A DNA stretch of 64,000 nt from Pseudoduganella namucuonensis (GTDB lineage Bacteria; Pseudomonadota; Gammaproteobacteria; Burkholderiales; Burkholderiaceae_D), in contig NZ_FPBO01000023.1 in the NCBI RefSeq assembly GCF_900116645.1, positions 1-64,000 of the forward strand, written 5' to 3'. Position numbers and translations under genes: made by a program. This document shows positions 9,935-18,417 of this stretch, piece after piece. The notes under the pieces are model-generated. The model was not told where the DNA came from. It made no database searches and saw nothing but the letters and a program-made list of their open reading frames with translations. Position 1 is the stretch's first letter. The number at the start of each line of letters is the position of its first letter.

Positions 9935-10384
9935 CTACCTGGCGCAGTCGCAGATATCCTGCCCCTTGTCGAACACGATGCGCCACTTGCCCGAGGGCTC
10001 CAGCCGCCACACCGAGTTGAAGCGCGCGATCAGCTTGCCCTTGGGGTCGTACACGGGGCCGGAGGAATGGGCCAGCGTGCCGGAGTCCAGCACATCCACC
10101 TGGTCCGGCTCCCACGAGAACGGCGCCTCCTTGCCGTCGTAGAACTTCTTCCAGAATTGCGTCACCTGCTCCTTGCCGCGCAGCGGCACCGGGCCGGAAT
10201 AGAAGACGGTCTCGTCGGCCAGGAAGGACGTGAAGCCGGCCAGGTCGCGCTGCGCCATGGTGGCGGCGAAGGCGCGCTCGGTGTCGGCCACCTGCCGCTT
10301 GAGCTCGGCGTTCGAGGGCGCGGCGTGGACGCAGGCCAGGGGCAGGCCCAGGGCGAGGACGGCGGCGGCGATCATGGGTCTCAT
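9935..10384 (-). CDS. Exported SnoaL-like (DUF4440/NTF2-fold) protein
   Basis: A 149-residue protein with a signal peptide (MRPMIAAAVLALGLPLACVHA) followed by one NTF2-like domain of the DUF4440 kind. Recognisable parts are AFAATMAQRDLAGFTSFLADETVFYSG-type N-terminal helices and the closing WRLEPSGKWRIVFDKG strand pair. Members range from small hydrolases and isomerases to non-enzymatic binders, so no reaction is claimed. The start at 10384 is chosen for its signal peptide and an upstream GGGAGA; the frame stays open further upstream. Two cysteines sit at the very C-terminus (DICDCAR). Confidence 0.75.
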   Translation of the reverse strand: MRPMIAAAVLALGLPLACVHAAPSNAELKRQVADTERAFAATMAQRDLAGFTSFLADETVFYSGPVPLRGKEQVTQFWKKFYDGKEAPFSWEPDQVDVLDSGTLAHSSGPVYDPKGKLIARFNSVWRLEPSGKWRIVFDKGQDICDCAR

Positions 10385-10472
10385 CTGTTCTCCCGGTTGA
10401 GTTGGAACCATGATGGTAGCATTTGCATCGAGTCCGAAAGTGGAGTATAACGAATACATATTTGGAGGATAT

Positions 10473-10910
10473 ATGTATCCAGCCTACGCCTACCCCAAGA
10501 GCCGCTTCCAGCCGCAAAAGCCGGTCGACCTGAACGCGCGCGAGGAGCGCGAGCGCCTGTCGCAGGCGGCGCTGAAGGGCTTTTTCAAGCTCGCCGCCGC
10601 CTGGAGCGTGCGCGACGACGACGCCCGCGAACTGCTGGGCGGCCTGTCCAGCAGCAGCTATTACGACTGGAAAAAGAACCCGCAACGGGTGCTGGAGGTG
10701 GACCGCATCACGCGCATCTCCTACCTGCTGGGCATCTACAAGGCGCTGCACATCCTGTACGGCGACGAGCTGGCCGACCGCTGGGTGGCGCTGCCCAACA
10801 AGAACGCCATTTTCGCCGGCGGCACGCCGCTGGCCTATATGCAGGCCGGCGGGCTGCTGGCCATGCAGACGGTGCGCCGCCTGCTGGACGCGCGCCGGGG
10901 AGCCGTCTAG
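10473..10910 (+). CDS. Xre/MbcA/ParS-family antitoxin (DUF2384)
   Basis: A 145-residue antitoxin predicted to bind and neutralise the RES toxin encoded immediately downstream and to repress the pair. The middle holds a helix-turn-helix-like region (LLGGLSSSSYYDWKKNPQ). The C-terminal DUF2384 segment is recognisable from NKNAIFAGGTPLAYMQAGG and the VRRLLDARRG ending. The ATG at 10473 is chosen because GGAGGAT lies just upstream; the longer open frame starting at 10410 lacks this. Its stop codon shares one base with the toxin's GTG start, so translation is likely coupled. Confidence 0.85.
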   Translation: MYPAYAYPKSRFQPQKPVDLNAREERERLSQAALKGFFKLAAAWSVRDDDARELLGGLSSSSYYDWKKNPQRVLEVDRITRISYLLGIYKALHILYGDELADRWVALPNKNAIFAGGTPLAYMQAGGLLAMQTVRRLLDARRGAV

Positions 10911-11593
10911 TGCCGGCGTCGCCCCCGCTGACCCTGCTGCGGCAGTTCGACACTTGCCGCCTGATCCAGTCCCGCTTCGCCGACGTGGAGGATTCCGTGC
11001 TGGCGCCGCTGGCCGACAACGAGGCCGAGCTGCACGAGCTGTTCGAGCTGGACAACGCCACCAACGCGCGCCTGATCGCCGAGCACGGCGGCGCGCCCGG
11101 CATCGGCATCGACGAGCTGGTGTTCCGGGTTCCCAACTACCGCATCATCAACGCCGCCTTCACCTACGCGCGCCCCGAGGGCAGCCGCTTCAACGACGGC
11201 GAGCGCGGCGCCTGGTACTGCGCCTTCGACGCCGACACCGCGCTGGCCGAGGTCACCTTCCACAAGACGGTGGAGTACGCCGAGATCGGCTACTTCCGCG
11301 ACAGCGTCAGCTACCAGTGCATGCTGGCCGATTTCACGGCCGTGTTCCACGACCTGCGCGGCCAGTCGCGCTACGAGAAATGCCTGGACCCGGGCAGCTA
11401 CGTCGCCTCGCAAAAGCTGGCCGAGCGGCTGCTGGACGAGGGCTCGACGGGCGTGATCTTCCCCAGCGTGCGGCGGGCGGGCGGCACCAACCTGGCCTGC
11501 TTCCGGCCCGCGCTGGTGGGCAATGTTCGCAAAGGCGACGCCTATCGGTTAACATGGGAAGGCGGCCCGGTGCCGCGCGTCGCCACCATTTGA
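10910..11593 (+). CDS. RES-domain toxin (NAD+-depleting)
   Basis: A 227-residue RES-domain protein. Characterised RES toxins of this type degrade NAD+ and halt growth. The name-giving residues are visible: Arg93 (GSRFND), Glu114 (TALAEVTFH) and Ser186 (IFPSVRRAGG). The segment RFNDGERGAWYCAFDADTAL corresponds to the usual strand before the catalytic Glu. The start is a GTG at 10910 overlapping the antitoxin stop. The protein is longer at the N-terminus than minimal RES toxins, with about 70 residues before the core. Function is inferred from family and gene pairing. Confidence 0.88.
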   Translation: MPASPPLTLLRQFDTCRLIQSRFADVEDSVLAPLADNEAELHELFELDNATNARLIAEHGGAPGIGIDELVFRVPNYRIINAAFTYARPEGSRFNDGERGAWYCAFDADTALAEVTFHKTVEYAEIGYFRDSVSYQCMLADFTAVFHDLRGQSRYEKCLDPGSYVASQKLAERLLDEGSTGVIFPSVRRAGGTNLACFRPALVGNVRKGDAYRLTWEGGPVPRVATI

Positions 11594-11600
11594 CTCCGAT

Positions 11601-11921
11601 ATGCAAACCAAACCCGAAAAAGACACCGAACTGCGCCTGAAGATCAACCGCGAGACCGCGCGCGTGCCCTGGACCGAGCTGATCAAACACTTCGCCTCCG
11701 GCACCGTGGTGTGGGTCGCCGACGAGCTGGACCTGGTCGACGTCGCCGTGCGCATCTCGCACGACGACAAGGACAACATCACGCAATGGATGGCCGCCGG
11801 CCGGATCGCCAAGGTCTCCGACGCGCAGGCGCAGCGCTGGCTGGACGACAACGCCAGCCTGTGGGCCAGCGTGGTCAGCCCCTTCATCCTCGTGCAGCAG
11901 GAAAAGCGCAAGCCGCACTGA
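11601..11921 (+). CDS. DUF2288 protein
   Basis: A 106-residue protein matching DUF2288, recognisable from RVPWTELIKHFASGTVVWV, DELDLVDVAVRI and the ending KVSDAQAQRWLDDNASLW. The family is conserved in proteobacteria and cyanobacteria, has no assigned function and lacks signal or membrane segments, so it is probably cytoplasmic. It starts seven bases after the RES toxin and may be read with it. A long hairpin with a T-run follows and probably ends the transcript. Confidence 0.82.
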   Translation: MQTKPEKDTELRLKINRETARVPWTELIKHFASGTVVWVADELDLVDVAVRISHDDKDNITQWMAAGRIAKVSDAQAQRWLDDNASLWASVVSPFILVQQEKRKPH

Positions 11922-11944
11922 AGCCTCGGATCATTGCCACTTTT

Positions 11945-12041
11945 ACATCGGTGTCAGGCGCGACATTCGGACATTTTGCGGCGGCGCATCTTGCATGCCG
12001 CAAATTTGTCCGAATGTCGCGCCTGACACCGATGTTTTTTT
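11945..12041 (+). terminator. Long inverted repeat with T-run
   Basis: Arms of about 38 bases (11945-11982 and 11997-12035) pair almost perfectly; the outer 29 bases match without error (ends ACATCGGTGTCAGG / CCTGACACCGATGT). Seven T's at 12035-12041 follow the right arm, so it can act as an intrinsic terminator for the DUF2288 transcript. The stem is far longer than a normal terminator and looks like a mobile or repetitive hairpin element. Confidence 0.75.
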
Positions 12042-12064
12042 GATAACATAGGGTTGGCGCGGCG

Positions 12065-14095
12065 TCATTGGGAGAGGTCCACGGCGTACAGCGCGTAGCC
12101 TTTGCCGCCGCCGTCGTCGGACCGCAGTTCGCTGACGTGGTCCAGGCCCGCCTCGCGCGCCACGGCGAGCTGGCCGGGCGCGGAGTGGAACACCACCGGT
12201 CCCCGGGTCTTCACGCTGGCGAAGCGCCAGCTGCGCGCGCCGCCGTTCCGTTCGCGGCTCAGCGTCCTGGCCTGCCGGATATAGGCGATCATCACGTCGC
12301 GGCTGGCGTCCGGCGCGGCGAAGATGGTCTTGCCGCCATCGAGGCCGGGGAAGCCGCCGCCACCGCTGGCGCGGTAGTTGTTGGTGGCGACCAGGAACTC
12401 CTGCCCGTCCGCCACCTCCCTGCCCCGATAGCTCAGGCCTTGCACCCGCTTGCCCGGCGGCCGCGTGAGGTCGATGCGGTAGCTGACGTCCGGGCTGCTG
12501 AGCATGTCGAAGTTGTAGCCGGCGAAGGCGCTGTTGACCAGTTCCTGCGGCGCCGTCAAGGCCGGGTCGATGGTGTTGAAACGTTCGGCGGCCTTTTCCA
12601 GCCAGGCCTTGAGGCCCGCGCCGTCGATCTTCACGCCGTACAGCGCGTTGGGATACAGGTACAGGTCGGCCGCGTTGTACAGCGCGAGATCGCCGGCCTT
12701 GACGTCGGTGTAGTCGCCCGGCCCGGCCGCGCCGCTCTTGAACGGCGCGGACATCGACAGCACCGGCAGCGACGCGTAGCGCGGCAGGTTGGCCTTCACG
12801 TATTGCGCCAGATAGGCGGCCTGCGCCTGGTTCACGATCTGGATCGCGCTGACGTCGCCCACGTCGGCGAAATAGGTCGTCATGCGGAATTCGGTGCGGC
12901 CCACGGGCGTCCGCACATAGCGCATGGTGGCCTCGTGCTCGGCCGCCACCAGCGGCGCGATGGACGGGTCGGCCGCCACATGGCTCTTGTCGGCCCGCTG
13001 CAGCGCGCGCACCTCCACCGTGGTCCTGTCCCTGTCGACCATCCAGCGCCCCCCTTCGCGCCGCAGCCGCAGGCCGATCACGCCCAGGTGCTTGCCCCAC
13101 TGGCTGGCCATCACCGTCGGCACGCCGTGCACCGTGCCTTTCACCTTGTCCACGCCGGGCAGATTGTGCTGCGGCGCGGCGCTGGAGGCGTTCGGGAACG
13201 CCTGGTGCGCGTGGCCGGTCAGCATGGCGTCGATGCCCGGCACTTGCGCCAGGTGCCAGCTGCCGTCCTCCATCCCCTGCGAATACGGTCCGCCATCGAG
13301 GCCGCCGTGCGATATCGCCACCACCAGGTCCGCGCCCCGCGCACGCATTTGCGGGATGTATTTTTGCGCCGCCTCGCGCACCCCTTCCGTGTAGACCCGG
13401 CCCTCCAGCGCCTTCCTGTTCCAGTTCATGATCATCGGCGTCACCAGGCCGATGATGCCCACCTTGAGCACCGTTTCGAACGGCTTGCCATCCGGGCCGG
13501 TGGCGGTGACGCGCTTGTCGATGATGGCGTAGGGCTGGAACAGCGGCTTGCCGCTCTTCTTGCTGTAGACGTTGGCCAGCACGATGGGGAACGCCGGACC
13601 GGCGCAGCGCGGCTGCGCGCCGTCCACGCCGTCGACATCGAGGCGGCTGCCCGTCACCTGGTTCAGGAACGGCAGGCCGTAGTCGAAATCGTGGTTGCCC
13701 AGGCCCGCGCCGTCCACGCCCAGCAGGTTCATGGCCTTGTGGATGGCCAGCGCCTGCCCGCAGGGCACCGGCGCGGCCAGGGCCTGGTAATCGGCCAGCG
13801 CCGTGCCCTGGATGGTGTCGCCGTTGTCGAGCAGCAGCGTGTTGGGGAATTCGGCGCGGGCCTGGCGGATCAGCGTGGCGGTGCGTTCCAGGCCGGACGA
13901 GGGATCGGCGGCCAGCTTGTAGTAGTCGTAGCCGAGCACATTCGCGTGCAGGTCCGTGGTTTCCAGCAGCGCCAGCGTGGCTTGCGCGCCCTCCGGCGTG
14001 GCGCCCGTCGCGGCGCTTCGCGGCGGCGTGCCGCACGCGGCCAGGAGCAGGGGCAGAAGTATGGGAAGCAGCGTGGGCGGCGGGCGGGAGCGCAT
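12065..14095 (-). CDS. CpdB-like 2',3'-cyclic nucleotidase/3'-nucleotidase lipoprotein
   Basis: A 676-residue exported phosphoesterase predicted to hydrolyse cyclic nucleotides and nucleoside monophosphates in the envelope. It starts with a lipoprotein signal (LLPLLLAACG; the Cys is the lipid anchor). The metallophosphatase domain shows TTDLHANV, DNGDTIQG, GNHDFDYG, SHGGLDG and GHAHQAF, all parts of the two-metal site. The C-terminal 5'-nucleotidase domain follows from about residue 400, with the substrate-loop NNYRASGGGGFPG. The ATG at 14095 gives a clean lipoprotein signal; a GTG at 14119 would add eight residues. CpdB and YfkN/UshA-like enzymes overlap in specificity, so the substrate is not certain. 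Confidence 0.88.
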   Translation of the reverse strand: MRSRPPPTLLPILLPLLLAACGTPPRSAATGATPEGAQATLALLETTDLHANVLGYDYYKLAADPSSGLERTATLIRQARAEFPNTLLLDNGDTIQGTALADYQALAAPVPCGQALAIHKAMNLLGVDGAGLGNHDFDYGLPFLNQVTGSRLDVDGVDGAQPRCAGPAFPIVLANVYSKKSGKPLFQPYAIIDKRVTATGPDGKPFETVLKVGIIGLVTPMIMNWNRKALEGRVYTEGVREAAQKYIPQMRARGADLVVAISHGGLDGGPYSQGMEDGSWHLAQVPGIDAMLTGHAHQAFPNASSAAPQHNLPGVDKVKGTVHGVPTVMASQWGKHLGVIGLRLRREGGRWMVDRDRTTVEVRALQRADKSHVAADPSIAPLVAAEHEATMRYVRTPVGRTEFRMTTYFADVGDVSAIQIVNQAQAAYLAQYVKANLPRYASLPVLSMSAPFKSGAAGPGDYTDVKAGDLALYNAADLYLYPNALYGVKIDGAGLKAWLEKAAERFNTIDPALTAPQELVNSAFAGYNFDMLSSPDVSYRIDLTRPPGKRVQGLSYRGREVADGQEFLVATNNYRASGGGGFPGLDGGKTIFAAPDASRDVMIAYIRQARTLSRERNGGARSWRFASVKTRGPVVFHSAPGQLAVAREAGLDHVSELRSDDGGGKGYALYAVDLSQ

Positions 14096-14200
14096 GGGTT
14101 TGTCCAATCGGCAAAACACGGTTGCGCAGCATCATACGATCCGGCACCATCCTTATCAAGCGGATGACGCCGGGGGGCGTCCGCTTCCCCGCGGGCCGCG

Positions 14201-14329
14201 TACGGTAAACCCTCTCATCCGGTCTCTCTTTTCTTCTCTTTTTCCCGCTTTCTCTCTCTTTTTCGGATTTTCCGATCAAAAGAGGAGAAAAGAGAAGAAA
14301 AGAGAAGGGGAAAAAGAATGTTTACCGTA
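14201..14329. repeat. 129-bp inverted repeat with pyrimidine/purine arms
   Basis: The outer ends TACGGTAAAC (14201-14210) and GTTTACCGTA (14320-14329) are exact inverted copies. After the same 15-base gap on each side comes a second exact pair, CTCTTTTCTTCTCTTTT (14226-14242) and its complement (14288-14304). The centre holds a small hairpin (TCGGA-TTT-TCCGA). The left arm is nearly all pyrimidine and the right nearly all purine. The element overlaps the start codon of the gene at 14318 and could fold in its mRNA. Confidence 0.8.
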
Positions 14330-14956
14330 GTGTCAGTCCAAGTACCCACCGACACCCTGCTTAAACTGCTCGGGCATTTGAAAGAGCAAGGCGGGAAGCG
14401 CGACGTGTCCCAGGCGATGTCGCTCGCCCTGTGCGAGTGGCTGGCCCGCCAGACCGGCGCCCCGCCCGAGGAGCCTCTGATGCGCGGCTATCAATGGAAA
14501 TCACTGTTTCTGCCGGAGGGCACGTGTTTGCGCTCCTGGAGCTACGGCCAGCCCAACTACGCGCGGGTGGTCGGCGACCAGATCATCCACGACGGCCGCG
14601 CCGTCTCCCCCAACCAGTTCGCCCGCTCGTTCGCCAGGACCAACCGCAACGCCTGGGACGACCTCCTCGTCAAGCGTCCCCAGGACAAAGGCTGGAAGAA
14701 GGCCTCGATTCTCCGCAAGGAGCTTGCGGCCACGCCCGCCGCGGCGGGTCGGCCCGCCGGCCAAGCCGCCCGACGGCGCGGAACCGTCCCCGGCCGCGCC
14801 GCCCACGGCCGAACGGCGTCCCGCTCCCGAAAGCGGCGGCTGGAGCCTGCCCGAACGGCGCAAATTCCGCTACCGGCTCGAAGATGTCGCGTTCGAATAG
14901 GCGCGCCGCTCCTTTCTCAGCCGAGCGCTTCGTGGGAACCCTCCACTCGGGTATAA
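14318..14956 (+). CDS. Hypothetical protein, apparently frameshifted near its C-terminus
   Basis: I do not recognise a family. The first 135 or so residues look genuine (VSVQVPTDTLLKLLGHLKEQ, then a conserved-looking WKSLFLPEGTCLRSWSYG and NPxQFARSFARTNRNAWDDLL) and resemble a small DNA-associated or regulatory protein. After about 14740 this frame becomes arginine-rich and unlikely. The +1 frame gives a sensible tail, SLPERRKFRYRLEDVAFE, with a stop at 14898-14900. One extra base within the GC run 14735-14757 would explain this; it could be a sequencing error or a mutation. The start lies inside the 129-bp inverted repeat. Confidence 0.55.
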   Translation: MFTVVSVQVPTDTLLKLLGHLKEQGGKRDVSQAMSLALCEWLARQTGAPPEEPLMRGYQWKSLFLPEGTCLRSWSYGQPNYARVVGDQIIHDGRAVSPNQFARSFARTNRNAWDDLLVKRPQDKGWKKASILRKELAATPAAAGRPAGQAARRRGTVPGRAAHGRTASRSRKRRLEPARTAQIPLPARRCRVRIGAPLLSQPSASWEPSTRV

Positions 14957-14957
14957 T
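14952..14957 (+). promoter_or_regulatory. -10 box upstream of prfB
   Basis: TATAAT lies 32 bases before the prfB ATG (preceding base G). The -35 region at proper spacing reads TTCGTG and is weak. Confidence 0.5.
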
Positions 14958-14989
14958 CTAGGGTTTGATTTCACTACTAGAAGAAGATC

Positions 14990-16094
14990 ATGGAAGCCGA
15001 ACGCATCAACGCCCTCTCCGCCCTGCTCGCCGATCTGACGACCCGCGAAGCCGAACTTCGGAGGTATCTTTGACTTCACTGTCAAGTCGGAGAAGCTGGA
15101 ACAAGTAAACGAGGAACTGGAAGACCCCACCGTCTGGAACGACCCTAAGCGCGCGCAGGACCTGGGCCGCGAGAAAAAGGCGCTGGAGGCCATCGTCCAC
15201 ACGCTGACCAAGGCCGACGCCGACCTGAAGGACATGGCCGACCTGTTCGCCATGGCCAGGGAGGAAGGCGACGACGACACGCTGGAGGCGGTCATCGCCG
15301 ACACCGAGGAAATCAAGGCCGTCATCGAAGGCATGGAATTCCGCCGGATGTTCAACAATCCGATGGACCCGAACAACTGCTTCATCGACATCCAGGCCGG
15401 CGCCGGCGGCACCGAGGCCCAGGACTGGGCCTCCATGCTGCTGCGCCAGTACCTGCGCTATTGCGAGCGCAAGGGCTTCAAGGTCGAGATCATGGAGCAG
15501 TCCGACGGCGAGGTGGCCGGCATCAAGACCGCGACCCTGAAGGTCGAGGGCGACCACGCCTATGGCTACCTGCGCACCGAGACCGGCGTGCACCGCCTGG
15601 TGCGCAAGTCGCCGTTCGACTCGGCCAACGGCCGCCACACCTCGTTCACGTCGCTGTTCGTCTACCCCGAGGTGGACGACTCGATCGACATCGAGATCAA
15701 CCCGGCCGACCTGCGCATCGACACCTACCGCGCGTCCGGCGCCGGCGGCCAGCACATCAACAAGACCGACTCCGCGGTGCGCCTGACGCACGGCCCGTCC
15801 GGCATCGTGGTGCAGTGCCAGAACGACCGCTCGCAGCACCGCAACAAGGCCGAGGCGATGGACATGCTGAAGGCCAAGCTGTACGAGCTGGAACTGCGCA
15901 AGCGCATGAGCGAGCAGCAGAAACTGGAGGACTCCAAGACCGACGTGGGCTGGGGCCACCAGATCCGTTCCTACGTGCTGGACCAGTCCCGCATCAAGGA
16001 CCTGCGCACCGGCTTCGAGACGGGCAACACCAAGGGCGTGCTGGACGGCGACCTGGACGACTTCATCTCGGCATCCCTCAAACAAGGCGTATAA
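14990..16094 (+). CDS. prfB: Peptide chain release factor 2 (programmed +1 frameshift)
   Basis: RF2 ends translation at UGA and UAA. The gene is read in two frames: 27 codons from the ATG at 14990 (MEAERINALSALLADLTTRE to RRYL), an in-frame TGA at 15071, then a +1 shift to GAC and on to 16094, giving 367 residues, the usual length. The stop-codon-reading tripeptide SPF is at residues 207-209. The catalytic GGQ is at 252-254 (GAGGQHINKTDS). It is followed 15 bases later by the HAD gene and then lysS, so one operon is likely. Autoregulation through the frameshift site is established for this family. Confidence 0.97.
15060..15074 (+). promoter_or_regulatory. RF2 autoregulatory recoding site
   Basis: The sequence GGAGG-TAT-CTT-TGA-C contains the three classic elements: an internal Shine-Dalgarno (GGAGG) three bases before the slippery CTT, the CTT itself, and the poor stop context TGAC. 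When RF2 is scarce the ribosome slips +1 and makes more RF2. Confidence 0.95.
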
Positions 16095-16109
16095 GGAAAA
16101 CCGCATCCG

Positions 16110-16784
16110 ATGGCTCCAGCACAGCGCGCATTCATCTTCGACATGGACGGCACCATCGTCGACAACATGGCCTTCCACACCAAGTCGTGGATCACGTTTT
16201 TCGAACGGCGCGGCCACGCGCTGGACCCGGATGAGTTCTTCCGCTCCACCGCCGGCCGCCAGGGCCACGAGATCATGCGCACCTACCTGGGCGCGCATAT
16301 CACGAAGGAGGAAAGCGCCGCGCTGGACGCCGAGAAGGAATCGCTGTACCGCGAGCTGTACGCGCCGCACCGCGCCACCGTGACCGGTTTCGACCGGCTG
16401 ATCGCCGCCGCCAAGGCGGACGGCGTGGCGCTGGCCGTGGGCACCGCCGCGCCCACCGACAACGTGGTCTTCACGCTGGACGGCCTGGACCTGCGCAGGC
16501 ACTTCGACGCCATCGTCGGCGCCGCCGATGTCGCGCGCGGCAAGCCCAATCCGGACGTGTTCCTGCTGGCGGCAGAGCGCTGCGGCGCCGCGCCGGAGCA
16601 CTGCATCGTGTTCGAGGACGCGCCGCTGGGCGTGGAGGCGGCCCGCCGCGCCGGCATGCGCGCCGTGGTGCTGACCACCACCCTGCCGGCCGAGGCCTTC
16701 GCCGAATACGACAACGTGATTTGCGTGGCGCGCGACTTCAGCGAACTCGATGTCGAGCAACTGTTCGCCACCGCCGCCGACTAA
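16110..16784 (+). CDS. HAD-superfamily phosphatase (phosphoglucomutase-like)
   Basis: A 224-residue HAD hydrolase. Motif I is FDMDGT with nucleophile Asp11 and acid/base Asp13. The helical cap is of the beta-phosphoglucomutase type (VDNMAFHTKSW, then GRQGHEIM). Motif II is AVGTAAP, motif III the Lys in RGKPNPDVF, and motif IV FEDAPLGVEAA. Substrate cannot be deduced; such enzymes act on sugar phosphates, phosphoglycolate or as general phosphatases. It sits between prfB and lysS with short gaps and is presumably cotranscribed with them. Confidence 0.9.
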   Translation: MAPAQRAFIFDMDGTIVDNMAFHTKSWITFFERRGHALDPDEFFRSTAGRQGHEIMRTYLGAHITKEESAALDAEKESLYRELYAPHRATVTGFDRLIAAAKADGVALAVGTAAPTDNVVFTLDGLDLRRHFDAIVGAADVARGKPNPDVFLLAAERCGAAPEHCIVFEDAPLGVEAARRAGMRAVVLTTTLPAEAFAEYDNVICVARDFSELDVEQLFATAAD

Positions 16785-16807
16785 TTCAACAATAACGACT
16801 CAACACC

Positions 16808-18343
16808 ATGACTACGGACATCCAAGAACAAGCAGCATCGCCGGCCCCGGACGAGAACAAGCTCATCGCCGAGCGCCGCGCCAAGCTGGCCGCGATCCGC
16901 GAAAAAGGCGTCGCCTTCCCGAACGACTTCAAGCCGGCCCACAAGGCCGCCGACCTGCGCCTGCAATACGGCGACAAGACCCGCGAAGAGCTGGAGGCCG
17001 ATCCGGTGCAGGTCACCCTGGCCGGGCGCATGATGTTCAAGCGCGAGGCCGGCAAGAAGGCCGCCTTCGCCACGCTGCAGGACTCGTCCGGCGCGCGCGC
17101 CGACGGCCGCATCCAGATCTACGCCACGCTGGACCTGACCGGCGAGGAAGCCATGGCCGCGCTGCACCACTACGACCTGGGCGACATCCTGGGCGTGACG
17201 GGCACGCTGTTCAAGACCAAGACCGACGAACTGACCATCAAGGTCAGCGAGCTGCGCCTGATCACCAAGTCGCTGCGCCCGCTGCCGGACAAGTTCCACG
17301 GCCTGGCCGACCAGGAGACCAAGTACCGCCAGCGCTACGTGGACCTGATCATGAACGACGAGACGCGCCGCACCTTCAAGGCCCGCACCGCCGCCATGTC
17401 GTCGATCCGCCGCTTCATGGAGAAGAACGACTTCATGGAGGTGGAAACGCCGATGCTGCACACCATCCCCGGTGGCGCCGCCGCGAAGCCCTTCATCACC
17501 CACCACAACGCGCTGGACATGCAGATGTACCTGCGCATCGCGCCCGAGCTGTACCTGAAGCGCCTGGTGGTGGGCGGCTTCGACCGCGTGTTCGAGATCA
17601 ACCGCAACTTCCGCAACGAGGGCGTGTCGATCCGTCACAATCCCGAGTTCACGATGATGGAGTTCTACGCCGCCTACACCGACTACAAGTGGCTGATGGA
17701 CTTCACCGAGGCCGTGATCCGCCAGGCCGCCATCGACGCGCACGGCACCGCCACGCTGACCTACGGCGGCCGCGAGCTGGACCTGGCCAAGCCCTTCCAC
17801 CGCCTGACCATCGTCGGCGCCATCAACAAGTTCGCGCCGCACTACACGGACGCGCAGCTGAACGACGCGGAATTCATCAAGGCCGAGCTGCTCAAGTTCG
17901 GCGTCAAGCCGCACGCGCACTCGGGCCTGGGCGCGCTGCAGCTGGCGCTGTTCGAGGAGACCGCCGAGTCGCAGCTGTGGGAACCGACCTACATCATCGA
18001 CTACCCGGTCGAAGTGTCGCCGCTGGCGCGCGCCTCCGACACCCGCGCCGGCATCACCGAGCGCTTCGAGCTGTTCATGGTGGGCCGCGAGATCGCCAAC
18101 GGCTTCTCGGAGCTGAACGACGCGGAGGACCAGTCGGCGCGCTTCCTGGCGCAGGTCGCGGCCAAGGACGCGGGCGACGAGGAAGCCATGTTCTACGACG
18201 CGGACTACATCCGCGCGCTGGAATACGGCATGCCGCCGGCCGGCGGCTGCGGCATCGGCATCGACCGCCTGATGATGATCATCACCGATTCGCCCAACAT
18301 CCGCGACGTGCTGCTGTTCCCGCACCTGCGCAAGGAAGACTGA
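16808..18343 (+). CDS. lysS: Lysyl-tRNA synthetase (class II)
   Basis: A 511-residue class II synthetase that charges tRNA-Lys. An OB-fold anticodon-binding domain lies at about residues 75-190 (VTLAGRMMFKREAGKKAAFA). Class II motif 1 is near TKYRQRYVDLIMN, motif 2 is FEINRNFRNEGVS, and motif 3 is the closing GCGIGIDRLMM. Length matches the family. It follows prfB and the HAD gene, as prfB-lysS does in many bacteria, and is followed by a strong intrinsic terminator. Confidence 0.98.
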   Translation: MTTDIQEQAASPAPDENKLIAERRAKLAAIREKGVAFPNDFKPAHKAADLRLQYGDKTREELEADPVQVTLAGRMMFKREAGKKAAFATLQDSSGARADGRIQIYATLDLTGEEAMAALHHYDLGDILGVTGTLFKTKTDELTIKVSELRLITKSLRPLPDKFHGLADQETKYRQRYVDLIMNDETRRTFKARTAAMSSIRRFMEKNDFMEVETPMLHTIPGGAAAKPFITHHNALDMQMYLRIAPELYLKRLVVGGFDRVFEINRNFRNEGVSIRHNPEFTMMEFYAAYTDYKWLMDFTEAVIRQAAIDAHGTATLTYGGRELDLAKPFHRLTIVGAINKFAPHYTDAQLNDAEFIKAELLKFGVKPHAHSGLGALQLALFEETAESQLWEPTYIIDYPVEVSPLARASDTRAGITERFELFMVGREIANGFSELNDAEDQSARFLAQVAAKDAGDEEAMFYDADYIRALEYGMPPAGGCGIGIDRLMMIITDSPNIRDVLLFPHLRKED

Positions 18344-18356
18344 CCTCCTTGACGTG

Positions 18357-18394
18357 AAAAAAGCCGCCCGGCTCGAAGCCCGGCGGCTTTTTTT
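18357..18394. terminator. Strong intrinsic terminator after lysS
   Basis: The stem arms AAGCCGCC-CGG and CCG-GGCGGCTT close a short loop and are followed by seven T's. A run of A's precedes the left arm, so it can also act on the opposing ppnN transcript. Confidence 0.9.
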
Positions 18395-18417
18395 ATCCCA
18401 AACCAGCGGCAAAGGCC

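Noticed and set aside
11943..14279. A 778-codon minus-strand frame overlapping the CpdB-like gene
   Set aside because: It lies in a different frame of the same strand as the well-supported lipoprotein gene and is Arg/Gly-rich nonsense.
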